The position numbers and the translations under genes are program-made. A DNA stretch of 64,000 nucleotides from Lineolata rhizophorae (lineage: Eukaryota; Ascomycota; Dothideomycetes; Lineolatales; Lineolataceae): the NCBI GenBank assembly GCA_010093515.1, contig MU001673.1, positions 872,049 to 936,048 of the forward strand, read 5' to 3'. The stretch's first letter is position 1; every line of letters starts with the position of its first letter. Positions 47,415-58,189 of the stretch are shown here, piece after piece. The notes under the pieces were generated by a model. That model had not been told where the DNA came from, made no database searches, and saw only the letters and a list, made by a program, of their open reading frames with translations.

Positions 47415-50400
47415 ATGGCCCCAGCTGGCGGCGGCGGCACCGCTGGTGGCGGCATTCTCTCCTCGTCCTCGTCCAGCTCCCGACGGGGATCCCAATCTCA
47501 ATCCCAACCCCAGTCCGGCCGCGGGCAGCACTCGGCCTCCATACACAAGCAGCTGCCGCCGGACCCTCCGTCCTCGACGTCGACGTCGGCTTCGCGGGCG
47601 CCGTTGCACTCTCCCTCGTCGTCCCACCCCCAATTGCGCGACGCCGCAGCTCGCCAGCAGGACTCCCGCCAACAGAACAAGAGGCAGGGAGCGATTGGTG
47701 CCGGGGCAGGGGTAGGCCTGCAGGAGAAAGAACGCCAGCAGCAATATCAACAGTACCAGCATCGCCAGCACCAGCACCAGCAGCACCAGAACCATCGCTG
47801 GGACAAGACTCTGAGCGACCACCGCTACCCCCCGCGCAAAAGCTCGGTGCAGCAGCTGCCCGCATCGTCCTCCTCAGGCTCGGCGGGAGCGGCCGCCCGC
47901 CCGCAGCTCAAGTCCCGCGCGCACTCGGCGCCGCTGGTCCCACAGCAGCACCACTCTCAACCGCGAGCGGCAGCTGCGGCAGCGGCAGCAAGCACCCGGC
48001 AGCCGTACCGCGCCGACCAGCAGCAGCAGCAGCAGAAGCAGGAGAAGGAGCTTCCAGAAGCACAGCAGTCGGGTAGTAATGCGCGGCGCACCGGCAGGCG
48101 GCGGCAGCAGGACAAGCAGCAGCTGGCGGACGACAGCGACGACGCCGACGACGACGACAACGACGACGACGACAACAGCGACGACGTCGTCGCCGGCACC
48201 GCCATCTTCGCTGCAGCCGGCAGACAGCAGCACTACTACAGGGCGCAGCCGCGCCGGCGCACCGTTGCTTGCGCGGGTACCGCCGACCTCGACATCGACG
48301 ACGAAGACGCCGACGAAGACGAGGTCGCCGCCGACCCTTTCTTCCTGCGCTTCGACCCGTCAGTAGAAGACGCGGCCGCCCACCCTTCGCTCAACCCCGT
48401 CGACTGGCAGCAGGACGCGGCCGACAATATCACGGACAGCTCGAGCGAAACCGAGGGGCCTATGTCACCAACCTCTGTGAGGGATCGCACACCTTCTGTA
48501 GTCATGGTCGGAGAGTCTGGGATGCCGAGTCCGCGACCGGGCAGTGCCCGGTCGTCGATAAACGTGAGTTTCACCTGTCGCTGCTTCGCTAGTCCTAGCG
48601 CGCTCTGGGTGGCAGAAGTATTCACCCATGGTGGATGCGGTTGCACCGCGGAGTCATCGTATTTTGAGCGCCTCGTCAAATGCTGCTGCTAACCAATTGA
48701 CCCGGACTATCAGTCGGCCATCGACCGCACCACGATGCAACACATCAACATTGCCGTCCTTGGCGCGGACAAGGTTGGCAAGAGCACCTTTATCCAAAAA
48801 TCTCTCGAGCTCCGCGCCAAACCCTCATCCGCAACCGCATCGCGCAAAATGGCCATTGACGGGTGCGTCTACGTGGTCCGCCTTATCGAACTTGAGTTCG
48901 ACGATCTGTATATTGAGGAGGACGAGCTGGTTCGCTGGCCGGATACAGTAGACGACATGGCCACGCCCCGAATTGATGGAACACTCATACTTTATGATGT
49001 CATGAATAAGGACAGCCTTACTCAGGTCCCAGAGATGTTGAGTAAGTCGGCCGACATTTTTCTCGGCCAGCCAAAACTGGCGATCCTGCACATGCAGCTT
49101 TTTGTTCTACCGCTTTGGGGGGAGGATGGCCGCCGATATGGTGCTGACTGGAATGTGCGACCCACAGATGCGATGCACCAAGCTCCTCTTCCCTGCATCC
49201 TCGTTTCCACCAAGTGCGATAATCATCCGGCCCACCGCGAAGTCGATCCTAGCGAAATCGAGAGGAGGGCCAAATCGTTCATAGACAACGTCATCGCGCG
49301 TCAAACCAACGAAGCCGACCCGGACACGGGCAAGCGGTGCATTTTCCTGCTGCTTCGCAACATCGTGTCGGGGAAGGTCGCCGGGCCCAGGTCCTCGGCT
49401 ACCAGCCGGCGGCGCGCGAATTCATCCGCGGTCAGAAATGTCTCGCCGAAGCCGCACCCGGCGCAAAAGCACGGCCGCGCGAGCTCCGAGTACTCTAGCA
49501 GCCGGCTACGCGGTTCGGCGAACGCGTACGACTCGGACAGCCCCGGTGGTGGTCAGCACCAACAGCAGAAGCGCACTGTCGGTGCGGGGTCCGGCGCCGG
49601 CAGTGGTGGCACAAAAGCGCAGCCGCACCATCAGCAGCAACAGAAGCGGCGTAGCAAGGCGGCCTCCCAGTTGAGCAGCACGCCGCAACAGTCATTCCTG
49701 GACCTGGACGAGTCGCCGGGTTATGATGACTCGGTCGAGTCGGACGCGTCGTCGGACCAAGGCGCGCGCAGCATCCGCTCCGAGATGCCGTCCAGCGACG
49801 CCAACGGGTACTCGTTCGAGCAGCTAGTCGACCGCCTCCTTGCCCAACCGCTCAGCAAGCAGGACTCCAAGTTCGCGTCCATATTCCTCGCGCTGTACCG
49901 GAAATTTGCGCCGCCGGGCCGCCTGCTCGACGCCATCATCAGACGGTTCGAGGCGCTGGAGCGGGACGGCCGCAGCGTCGGCATCCTGAAAAAGGGCGAG
50001 CAGTGCCGGCACCTGCAGATCTTGGAGCAGTGGGTCGGCAACCATCCCGGCGACTTCGCGAACCCAGCGACCCGGAAGCGGATGCTAGCCTTCGCGACGC
50101 GGCTGGCGGCCGTACCGCTATTCGCCGTCGGCGCCGGCATGATCCTAGCAGATCTGGAGGTCGTGGTCGAGGACGACGACGCCGTGTGGGGGTGCTGCGA
50201 CCGCGACGACGACAAGTCGGCCGCCGCGGCGGGCGCCGGGAAGACGGCCTTCTCGAACGCGACGACGGCCCTGGACGAGAAGACGGATGACGACGAGGAC
50301 GACAGTCGCCTAAGCAACGCGCGCGCAGAGGCCGACATGGCGAAGCACATGTCGTCGGTCACGATATCCAGCGAGGGGTCCACAGCCCCGTTGCTGCCCC

Positions 50401-51595
50401 AGTCCAACGCCGCCGCTCACCTAGCGTCTACGACGACCCTACACGCGACGCCGACGAACCCAACGACGACGACGCCGCGGTCGCCGTCAGGCTCGACAGC
50501 GCACTCGAGCTCCTCGTCGCAGACGCTGCTCAACTACGTCGAGGGCGCGCAGCGGCAGTCAAAAAACCTGGTTCCGACGATGCGGAACCCGCTGTCCAAG
50601 GTGCAATGGCACTTGCTGATCGCGGAGCCCGAAGAGCACGTGGCGCGCGAGCTGACGCGCATGGACTGGCTCATGTTCTCGTCGATCCGGCCCCGGGACC
50701 TGGTCCGCCACGTGAGCCTGAACGCCGACCGCAAGCGCGACGAGCGCAGCCTCGAGCACGTCAACCGCATGATCGAGCACTTCAACCACCTCGCCGATTG
50801 GGTGGCGAACTTCGTGCTGTTGAGGGACAAGCCGAAGCATAGGGCGATGATGTTGGAGAAGTTCATGAAGATTGCGAGGGTATGCGGACTATTTCCTTTT
50901 TCCTTCTATGGGTGTTCTGCTAGTGATGAGTTGTCGAGTGCTGACCCGTCGAACAGAAACTCCGCGAGATGAACAACTACAACTCGCTCGGCGCCATCCT
51001 AGCCGGGATCAACGGCACCGCCGTGCACCGCCTCCTGGCCACGCGCGATCTCATCACCCCGCAGGTCGCCCGCGACTTCCTGAAGCTCGAGATCCTCATG
51101 GGCACGCAGAAGTCGCACTTCGCCTACCGCCTCGCATGGGAGAACTCGCCCGGCGAGCGCATCCCGTACCTGCCGCTGCTGCGGCGTGACCTCGTGTCGG
51201 CGCTCGAGGGCAACAAGACGTTCATGGACGACGGCCACGAGGGCGAGCCGGGCGAGGGCTACTTGGTCAGGGGGAAGGATGGCAGGGACATCAAGAGGCG
51301 GATCAATTGGCGGAAGTTTGAGATCATGGGCGAGGTCATCGTCGGCGTGCAGCGGGCGCAGGGAGTGCCGTATGTGGGCATGCAGAGGAACGACGATATC
51401 AAGGGGTATATCTTGGATACCAAGATTGAGCGGGATGACGAGGTGAGTGCGGGAACTAGGTGCCTGTTGGAGGAGCTCTGAGGCGCAGGTTGCTAATCGA
51501 AACACGGTCAGGCGCTGTACGAGCGAAGCATCGCACTCGAACCCGCCTCCTTGTCGAGCGAGAAAAAGCGGTTCAACTGGTTCCCACGCTCCTGA
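47415..51595 (+). CDS. Multidomain protein: Ras-like GTPase domain, RasGEF-N and RasGEF catalytic domain
   Basis: Exons 47415-48563, 48714-49041, 49168-50879, 50957-51442, 51512-51595; 1,252 residues. Residues 1-380 are disordered with Ser, Gln and Asp runs. From 391 a small-GTPase-like domain begins: G1 LGADKVGKST (399-408), IDGTLILYDVMNKDSL, G4-like STKCD (~507). The G3 position reads DTVDD instead of DTAGQ, so GTP hydrolysis may be impaired. A long linker follows, then a RasGEF-N/REM segment (~708-800, FASIFLALYRKFAPPGRLLD), then the RasGEF Cdc25 domain (~970-1210) with KFMKIARKLREMNNYNSLGAILAGI. RasGEFs eject GDP from Ras to activate it at membranes. The 126-nt intron at 49042-49167 is in frame and stop-free; removing it restores EMLNAMHQAPLPCILV, the expected continuation of the GTPase fold. 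Confidence 0.85.
48018..48035. repeat. CAG run coding poly-Gln
   Basis: Six consecutive CAG codons in exon 1 of the RasGEF gene, part of a Gln-rich low-complexity region; near it (48136-48185) a GAC-rich stretch codes an acidic run. Confidence 0.75.
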
Positions 51596-51952
51596 TTTTT
51601 TTTTTTTTTTTGAGACATTTGCATCTTCGTCTACCCTGGTCGATGAGCTACTCTGGCTTGAACATTGGTTTGGATATCCTCCATTTCGCGCCGTATGAAG
51701 CACTCTTCTTACGTTGAGGGCGGAAAAGGATGGAAAGCGCATCCTGGTCCCGCAAGTAACGGACACTAATGAGAAGAGGACAAAAGCTGTATTATGTACG
51801 AGTACGATCCCCTGTTCGTTCTTTTTTTTTTTTGAACTTTTTGCAGAACGTGCGAAAAAATTTTCTGCATGGGCACATACCAGCATGGCATTGTTCATAC
51901 TGCGACGATGGTTTTCGGTGTCTAGTATAGTAGTTGGTTTTTTTTTTTTTTT
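51596..51952. repeat. Cluster of three homopolymeric T runs
   Basis: T16 starting directly after the RasGEF stop codon (TGA at 51593-51595), T12 at 51822-51833 and T15 at 51938-51952. They probably lie in the 3' UTR or just beyond. Confidence 0.7.
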
Positions 51953-53789
51953 CTCCCATTGAGTGGCGCTCGCTAAGCGCAGAAGTGCTAAGGTTTTGTT
52001 TGGGCATCGGAGGGATTGGAAAGGGGCATTAATTATTGGTACGAAGGGTGTTATTTTGATGGGGCAGAACCCGAAATGCGCGCACGATTTCGATCTGCGA
52101 AATGTGGAGGTGGTGTTCGTGTATCTAGGTTGCGGCTAGTGTGATAGTAAAGGAAGGCTGTTTACAATGGATGTTTTTGCTCAAGCATGGAGGCTAAAGA
52201 GGAAACCGGAGTTGACTCGTACTTGGACTGTTGTTGTGCCTAACTTTCCATCGCCTAACGTCTTTCCGAAGGGAACAGACAATTCCCTGAAATGTCATTA
52301 CACGTCCAATGATCCGTAGGATTCATTCATTGATATCCTCCCGTCTGAATGCCGCGGCTCCCTTTCATCGACTGCAGAACGAGCCCCCGCATCGATCAAC
52401 AATTTCTAGACAGCCTTGTCTTCATTTTCTAGAGCCCAAAACATCACCGTCCAGCCATGTCCTTCGGCGCTTGGGTCCGGATCAGCACCGTGCTCCAGGA
52501 GAATTTGACAACTCTATGATATCCGAAGAAAGCTACCCGCTCAAGTGCCGCTCGACCCTCATCGTCAGTTTCGTCAAGGTCGGTCCTCATGTTGAAAAAA
52601 CAAATTCAAAGTATCGTCGTGTCCTGCCATTGCAGGTTCGTGTGGTGCCGTTCCCGAACCTGGATAAGACGTGCCATGCACAGACTGAAACTCACGCCTT
52701 GCGATAGCATGCTAGGAGAAACCAGCCTTACGAGAACGGAAACCACTTGGTCGTGAAAGCAAACCGTAGTCGTCGATTTACCTGGGTAGTACCGTCCAAC
52801 CAAAGTCCTATAACGTGCCGGCCTCGCTATCATCGTTATAGGGTGTCTTCGTTAAGAAGAGCGTTAGTTTGCGGGGAAGTAATTCTACTAGCAACATCTG
52901 CGCTATTGCTCCCCATCGTATCACCCAGCCGGTGATCGTCCGATTGGTCGGCCTGTACAATTTGTGCGGCGAGATTCTACTGAGAAATATTCGGATGGCG
53001 TCTAGATTTGGATCCTTCCCTTGCCAAAACCCGGTATTCCGTGTAACCAAACAAACGATCCGTTAGTGTCTAGCCATGTCTTGTACGTTGTCCCTTGAAG
53101 AAACTAGTCTCAGGTGTGTTCCGGATGCTGGTCGCAAATAGTGTTGTAAGAGTGAGCAACGAAATCCAAACGAGCTACCCAAGACATTATCTTAACCCGA
53201 CGCTCTTCTAGCTCCTTAGTTAGATATACCAAAAGCTACGAAGGAAGCCAACTTGTTCCCTGTCTTAATAGGCTTTACTGCGTATTTCGATTTCTAACAC
53301 GTCAGAAATGCCGGGAACTTTGGCGCCGAGGTTCTCGAATTAATGTCGAGAGTTCTCCACTAGGGTATCAATTGAAGGCAAACCTACGCGTTGGCTTTCA
53401 CCAACGTTAAGCAACATGTTCCTGCATAGTAAACTAGTGCTTAGTGCTCACGTAACTTATGTATTTAGCAGCGAACAAGTAGGAATACTTATAGATTCAG
53501 TACTGCAAGAGCTAAGCTCATCATTTTCTGTGATGAATGATATTGAACAGCTTAAGGGAAAATGGCCAGGAATTTTGTGAAACGCAGAAGGGCTAAGCCT
53601 TCAAAGCAAGATGCCTAACCGCAGGTCAACTGTCACCGGTCGGGAGCACATCCTCATTATCGGCAACCATATGGATAGGTAGATTAGCTACTTGTGCTCT
53701 AGATATACTGCCATTATGCTGAATCTAGGCAGAAAAATCGATATCCGTTTTGGCCAACTCAATCTCAAGCAAGGGCAGGTGCTTTCCTA

Positions 53790-53960
53790 GTCCTTTGTAG
53801 AAAGAACGGTTTTACAAAGGCTTATCGAGCTGCTTGAAAAGTGTAGGGCCCAAAATAACAAGGAGATACAGCTACACTAAGACTCTCCGGCTAAAAAGGT
53901 GAAAGATGAGACCAAAACCAGCGTTACTAGGAGGTTATTACGAGATTCCCTACGCTGGTA
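53790..53960 (+). pseudogene. Possible decayed coding fragment, family unknown
   Basis: One frame reads VERTVLQRLIELLEKCRAQ then, after a stop, DSPAKKVKDETKTS. The helix-like, Lys/Glu-rich composition looks protein-like, but stops interrupt it and I cannot assign a family. It may be a fragment of a degenerate mobile element or chance. Confidence 0.2.
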
Positions 53961-54294
53961 GCCCTCCATCGGCGGTAAGAGAGGCTCGGATGCGGCAGAA
54001 CCCTTTTTCCCTTCCCATTCAGTTCCCAGTGCGCTTAGCGCCACGCGACCGCGCCATCCCGCAGCCGAGGTGACGCGACCCGCGCGTCTTCCTCCCCCTC
54101 TGTACTTTCAGCGTCCTGCTGGCTAACATTACAGTCTCTCGACCTTTTGCCATCGCCCGCTGCCTTGCGGTACTTTTCCAAGCGGTTTTGTCTTTCTCTG
54201 CCCATGTCTGTTGCATTGGCATAGACATTTTGCTTTCAGGACCGGGTGATCCGGAGCCCTCCTTCAGGATTGAGCCGTGCAATTTGGTGCCACG

Positions 54295-57200
54295 ATGCCA
54301 TCGGACATTCGCAGCTTCTTTGGGGGCAAGAGCTCGCAGGTCTTGCATAGTAGTCAGGAGGCTAAGCATTTAGAGAAGAAAGATGAGGTATGTTGTAGTA
54401 GTGCTCCGGCGTGACAATGCATGGCCCGGACGTCGATCCTTTGGATAAGGGACGCGCCAAATTTCGTGTTAATACCACTTCCCTGCCTTTTATCATTGTG
54501 CCCCATTGGAATGTCTAATGTCGAGTCTCTGTAGAAGCCAACACGCAAGGGCAGGTCAAGGGTGATTGATGACTCTGAAGATGATGAGCCGTAAGTCGAC
54601 TTGACATCCTCACCTCTTGGAAAATTTTCTAACGTTCATTTGCTTAGGTTGGTTAAGCCGTCTCCGAAGAAGACAGCACCGAAGAGGCAAGCGTGGGCAG
54701 CCCATCACTTTGCTGTTGAAGTTCAGGAACACGTTTAGTTTCTCTAATGCTAGTTTGCTGTACAGAACGCGCGCTCCATCCCCCGAGCCTGGACCCGAAG
54801 TCAAGCCCGACGAATTTTTTGGGAGCAAGAATAAGCCTAAGCGCACTGAAACACGCGTGATGAGGACTGGGCCTGTAGTTGAGATAACGCGGGAGAACAC
54901 CAAACCTAGCAAGACTGCTCCTGCTTCAAAGAAATCAAATGGCGAGCAGACTTCTGCGAAGAAGTCTGCTTCTGCTTACGGGAGCAAGAAGGCCACGACG
55001 AGCCACACGAAACATAAAGGCCGCGACCACTCTATTGATCCTGACGACAGCGGCGAAGATATCCATGCTGCAGAGTATAAGAAAAATGGCGCCAAAGATG
55101 ACGACTACGAAGAGAGCGATGTAAGCGAAGACGAAATTATGCCCAAGTCGAGGGGCCGTGGCAGAGAAGCGAAGCTAAAGAGACATGGAGATGACGCCGA
55201 CGATCTGGTAATGGAGGATGTGAAGCCAGTGGCGGAGAAAGGAATAAAGAAAGGTCGGAAGCGGGCTTCAGTTGAACTCGAGGATGATGACGATTTTGAG
55301 GAGGCCCCGAAGCCTAAAAAGGGTATGAAGGCATCTCCCGCAAAGAAGACGACGCCGGCCAAAAAGAAGACAAAGCAGGACGACGCTCCGGAGTCGGGTG
55401 ACGTGCAGGCTATATTCGAGAGTATCCCCACCATCCGTCCTCCAACACCTGCACCCTCTGGAGAGACGAAGAAGTTCCAATTCGGCGCCCATGCAAATGC
55501 GGGGCCGGCACCGCTGAGTGGCTCCAAGGAGATTCCCCAGGGAGCCGAGAACTGCCTTGCTGGTTTGACGTTCGTGTTTACAGGCTTGCTCGACAGCCTT
55601 GACCGCGAAGAAGGTCAAAATCTTGTCAAACGCTATGGTGGTAAAGTCACTTCTGCGCCGAGCAAAAAGACGAGCTATGTTGTTCTGGGCAATGAGGCCG
55701 GTCCGAAGAAACTCCATACTATCCGCCAGCATGGCCTAAAGACCATTAACGAAGACGGACTGTTTGAATTGATTCGGAAGATGCCACAAAATGGAGGTGA
55801 CAGTAAAGCTGGCGCGGCCTACGAAAAACAAAAGCAAAAAGAACAGGAAAAAATCGAGGAGATGGCCGAGGAAATGCGCAAGCAAGAAGAGGCGCGGAAG
55901 AAGGGGGAGCGAGAGGCTGCTGCGAAAACTCCGAAGCAGGCCGGCAATGCTTCAAGCCAAGGCAAACCGTCTGTTCAAAGTAAGCCGCCAGCGCCAGTTG
56001 CTGACACTAGGCTTTGGACAGTCAAGTATGCGCCGGGCCGGATACAGGATATTTGCGGTAACAAGGGCCAAGTCGAGAAACTTCAGCGTTGGCTTCAAAG
56101 GTTTCCGAAAAACCAAAAGACCAATTTTAAGATGGCTGGTCCCGACGGCAGCGGAGTTTACCGGGCTGTCATCATTCATGGACCTCCAGGAATTGGCAAG
56201 ACAACCGCTGCGCATCTTGTCGCCGGACTGGAGGGCTATGACGTTGTTGAGAGCAATGCATCTGATACTCGCAGCAAGCGATTGATTGAAGAGGGCCTGA
56301 GAGGCGTCTTGAGCACCACTAGTTTGCTCGGTTACTTCGCTGGGGACGGCCAGAAAGTTGATCCTAACCGGAAGAAGTTGGTTCTCATCATGGACGAAGT
56401 GGACGGAATGTCTGCCGGTGATCGAGGCGGCGTCGGCGCAATGGCTCAGATTTGCAAAAAATCGCATATCCCCATCATCCTCATCTGCAACGACCGCAAA
56501 CTCCCGAAAATGAAGCCATTCGATTACGTCACGTACGACTTGCCATTCCGGCGGCCAACTGTGGATCAAGTTCGCTCGCGGATTATGACTATTGCCTTTC
56601 GAGAGGGATTGAAAATTCCGCCCAACGTTATTAACGCCCTAATCGAAGGTTCCAACTCGGATATCCGCCAGGTTGTCAACATGGTGAGCACAGCTAAGCT
56701 TGATGACGAAGCGATGACCTTCGATAAGAGTAAGGACATGACGAAGAGGTGGGAGAAGCATGTCATTCTCAAGCCTTGGGATATCACGAACAAGATCTTG
56801 CGTGCGGAAACCTGGTCTGAGGCGTCTAAGATGACGCTCAACGATAAGATCGAGCTGTACTTCAACGATCACGAATTTTCCTACCTCATGCTTCAAGAAA
56901 ACTATCTCCATTGCCAGCCAATGCGCGCGAACCAGTTTTCTGGTCGAGAGCGCAATCTCAAATCTCTTGAACTATTTGATAAGGCAGCGGAAAGCATCTC
57001 AGACGGAGACCTCGTGGATCGGATGATCCATGGCCCTCAGCAACACTGGAGCCTTATGCCTACCCATGCCGTCTTCAGCTTTGTACGCCCGGCAAGTTTT
57101 GCAGCAGGCAGCATGGCGACATACCGCACCAGTTTCACACAGTGGCTGGGTAAGAACTCGGCGCAAGGCAAGTTTATGCGCTACATCAAGGAGATTCAGT

Positions 57201-57873
57201 CGCATATGCGGCTGCGCTCGGCGGCGGATAGACACGCCGTTCGCCAACAGTACGTCCCAATTCTCTGGGCGATGCTCATACAGAGGCTCCAGAAAGAGGG
57301 CAAGGAAGCCGTCCCAGAGATAATCGACCTCATGGATAGCTATTTCTTAACGAAGGAGGATTGGGACGCTATTATGGAGCTTGGCGTCGGGCCTTTGGAC
57401 CAGGAGAACGTGAAGATTGAGTCACAGGCGAAGTCCGCGTTTACGAGGGCGTACGTAGACTTTCCATGTTGCTTCCAGAGAGGTTCAACAGATGTGCTAA
57501 CGTTTTCATTAGGTATAATGCCGTGTCCCATCCTCTTCCGTTCATGAAGGCTAGCAGCGTGGTCGCGCCTAAAGGTAGGCCTGCGAAGGAGAGGCCTGAT
57601 CTCGAAGAAGCCCTCGAAGAGTCCGACGAAGGGGAAGAGATTGAGGAAACGGCATCGAAGGAAGAGGAAGATGTTGATCTTAGCAAGGATAAATACGTCA
57701 AGCAACCCAAGAAATCGAGGGCTTCGACTGGAGGAGCGACGAAGAAGAGCACCGCCGCCAAGACGAAGAAAAGGAAAGCGGATGATAGTGATGACGAGCC
57801 GAGCGACGACGTTAAGCCGAAGAGGAACACGGCTGCTGGTAAAGGCAGGGCCAAAGGCAAAGGAAAGAAGTGA
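54295..57873 (+). CDS. RFC1: Replication factor C subunit 1 (clamp-loader large subunit)
   Basis: Exons 54295-54387, 54535-54590, 54648-54692, 54766-57450, 57513-57873; about 1,079 residues. Begins MPSDIRSFFGGK, a PIP-like start typical of RFC1. Residues ~30-320 are Lys/Glu-rich and disordered. The BRCT domain (~323-405) has FVFTGLLDSLDREEG and YGGKVTSAPSKKTSYVV. The AAA+ module has Walker A HGPPGIGKTTAAHL (~535) and Walker B LVLIMDEVDGMS, then the C-terminal RFC1 domain and a Lys-rich tail. RFC1 with Rfc2-5 opens PCNA and loads it at primer-template junctions in the nucleus. Exon 3 may end either at 54692 (GT donor GTGGGC) or at 54686 with a GC donor (AG|GCAAGC); both keep the frame. Confidence 0.94.
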
Positions 57874-58189
57874 AGGTGTAAGTCTGGTTTGATGAGAGTA
57901 CTCATTAGGCCCACGGAGAACTTTGGTGTATGATAGCTTGTTAAAGATTAGGGCTTGTAATCAAATTTGTGGTTCGTGTGGTAAGTCTTGGCCACAAGGC
58001 TCGAGATCCTGCTTGTGACTAAACTCTAAACCTCGATGGCTTCTCCGACTGAAGAGCAAAGCGTGAAAGCAATGTGGACAGCCTCTCTCGCAACCGCCAA
58101 TATTTCGTGGCCAACTTTTAACCTCGTCCCGCAGAATAACCCGTACCAAACGTCTCAAAGCATTCAGAGAACGACCTCACTCCAACGAC
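57874..58189. other. Short convergent intergenic region
   Basis: 316 bp between the stop of RFC1 and the end of the LovD-like gene on the opposite strand. Presumably two facing 3' UTRs; nothing else seen. Confidence 0.6.

Larger units (their letters stand above)
51596..54294. other. Gene-free region with T tracts and a possible decayed coding remnant
   Basis: 2.7 kb between the RasGEF stop and RFC1. The first 360 bp hold three T runs (51596-51611, 51822-51833, 51938-51952). From ~52300 to 53450 nothing is recognisable. At ~53790-53960 one plus-strand frame, interrupted by stops, reads like decayed protein sequence. The last 250 bp are the RFC1 promoter. Confidence 0.5.
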
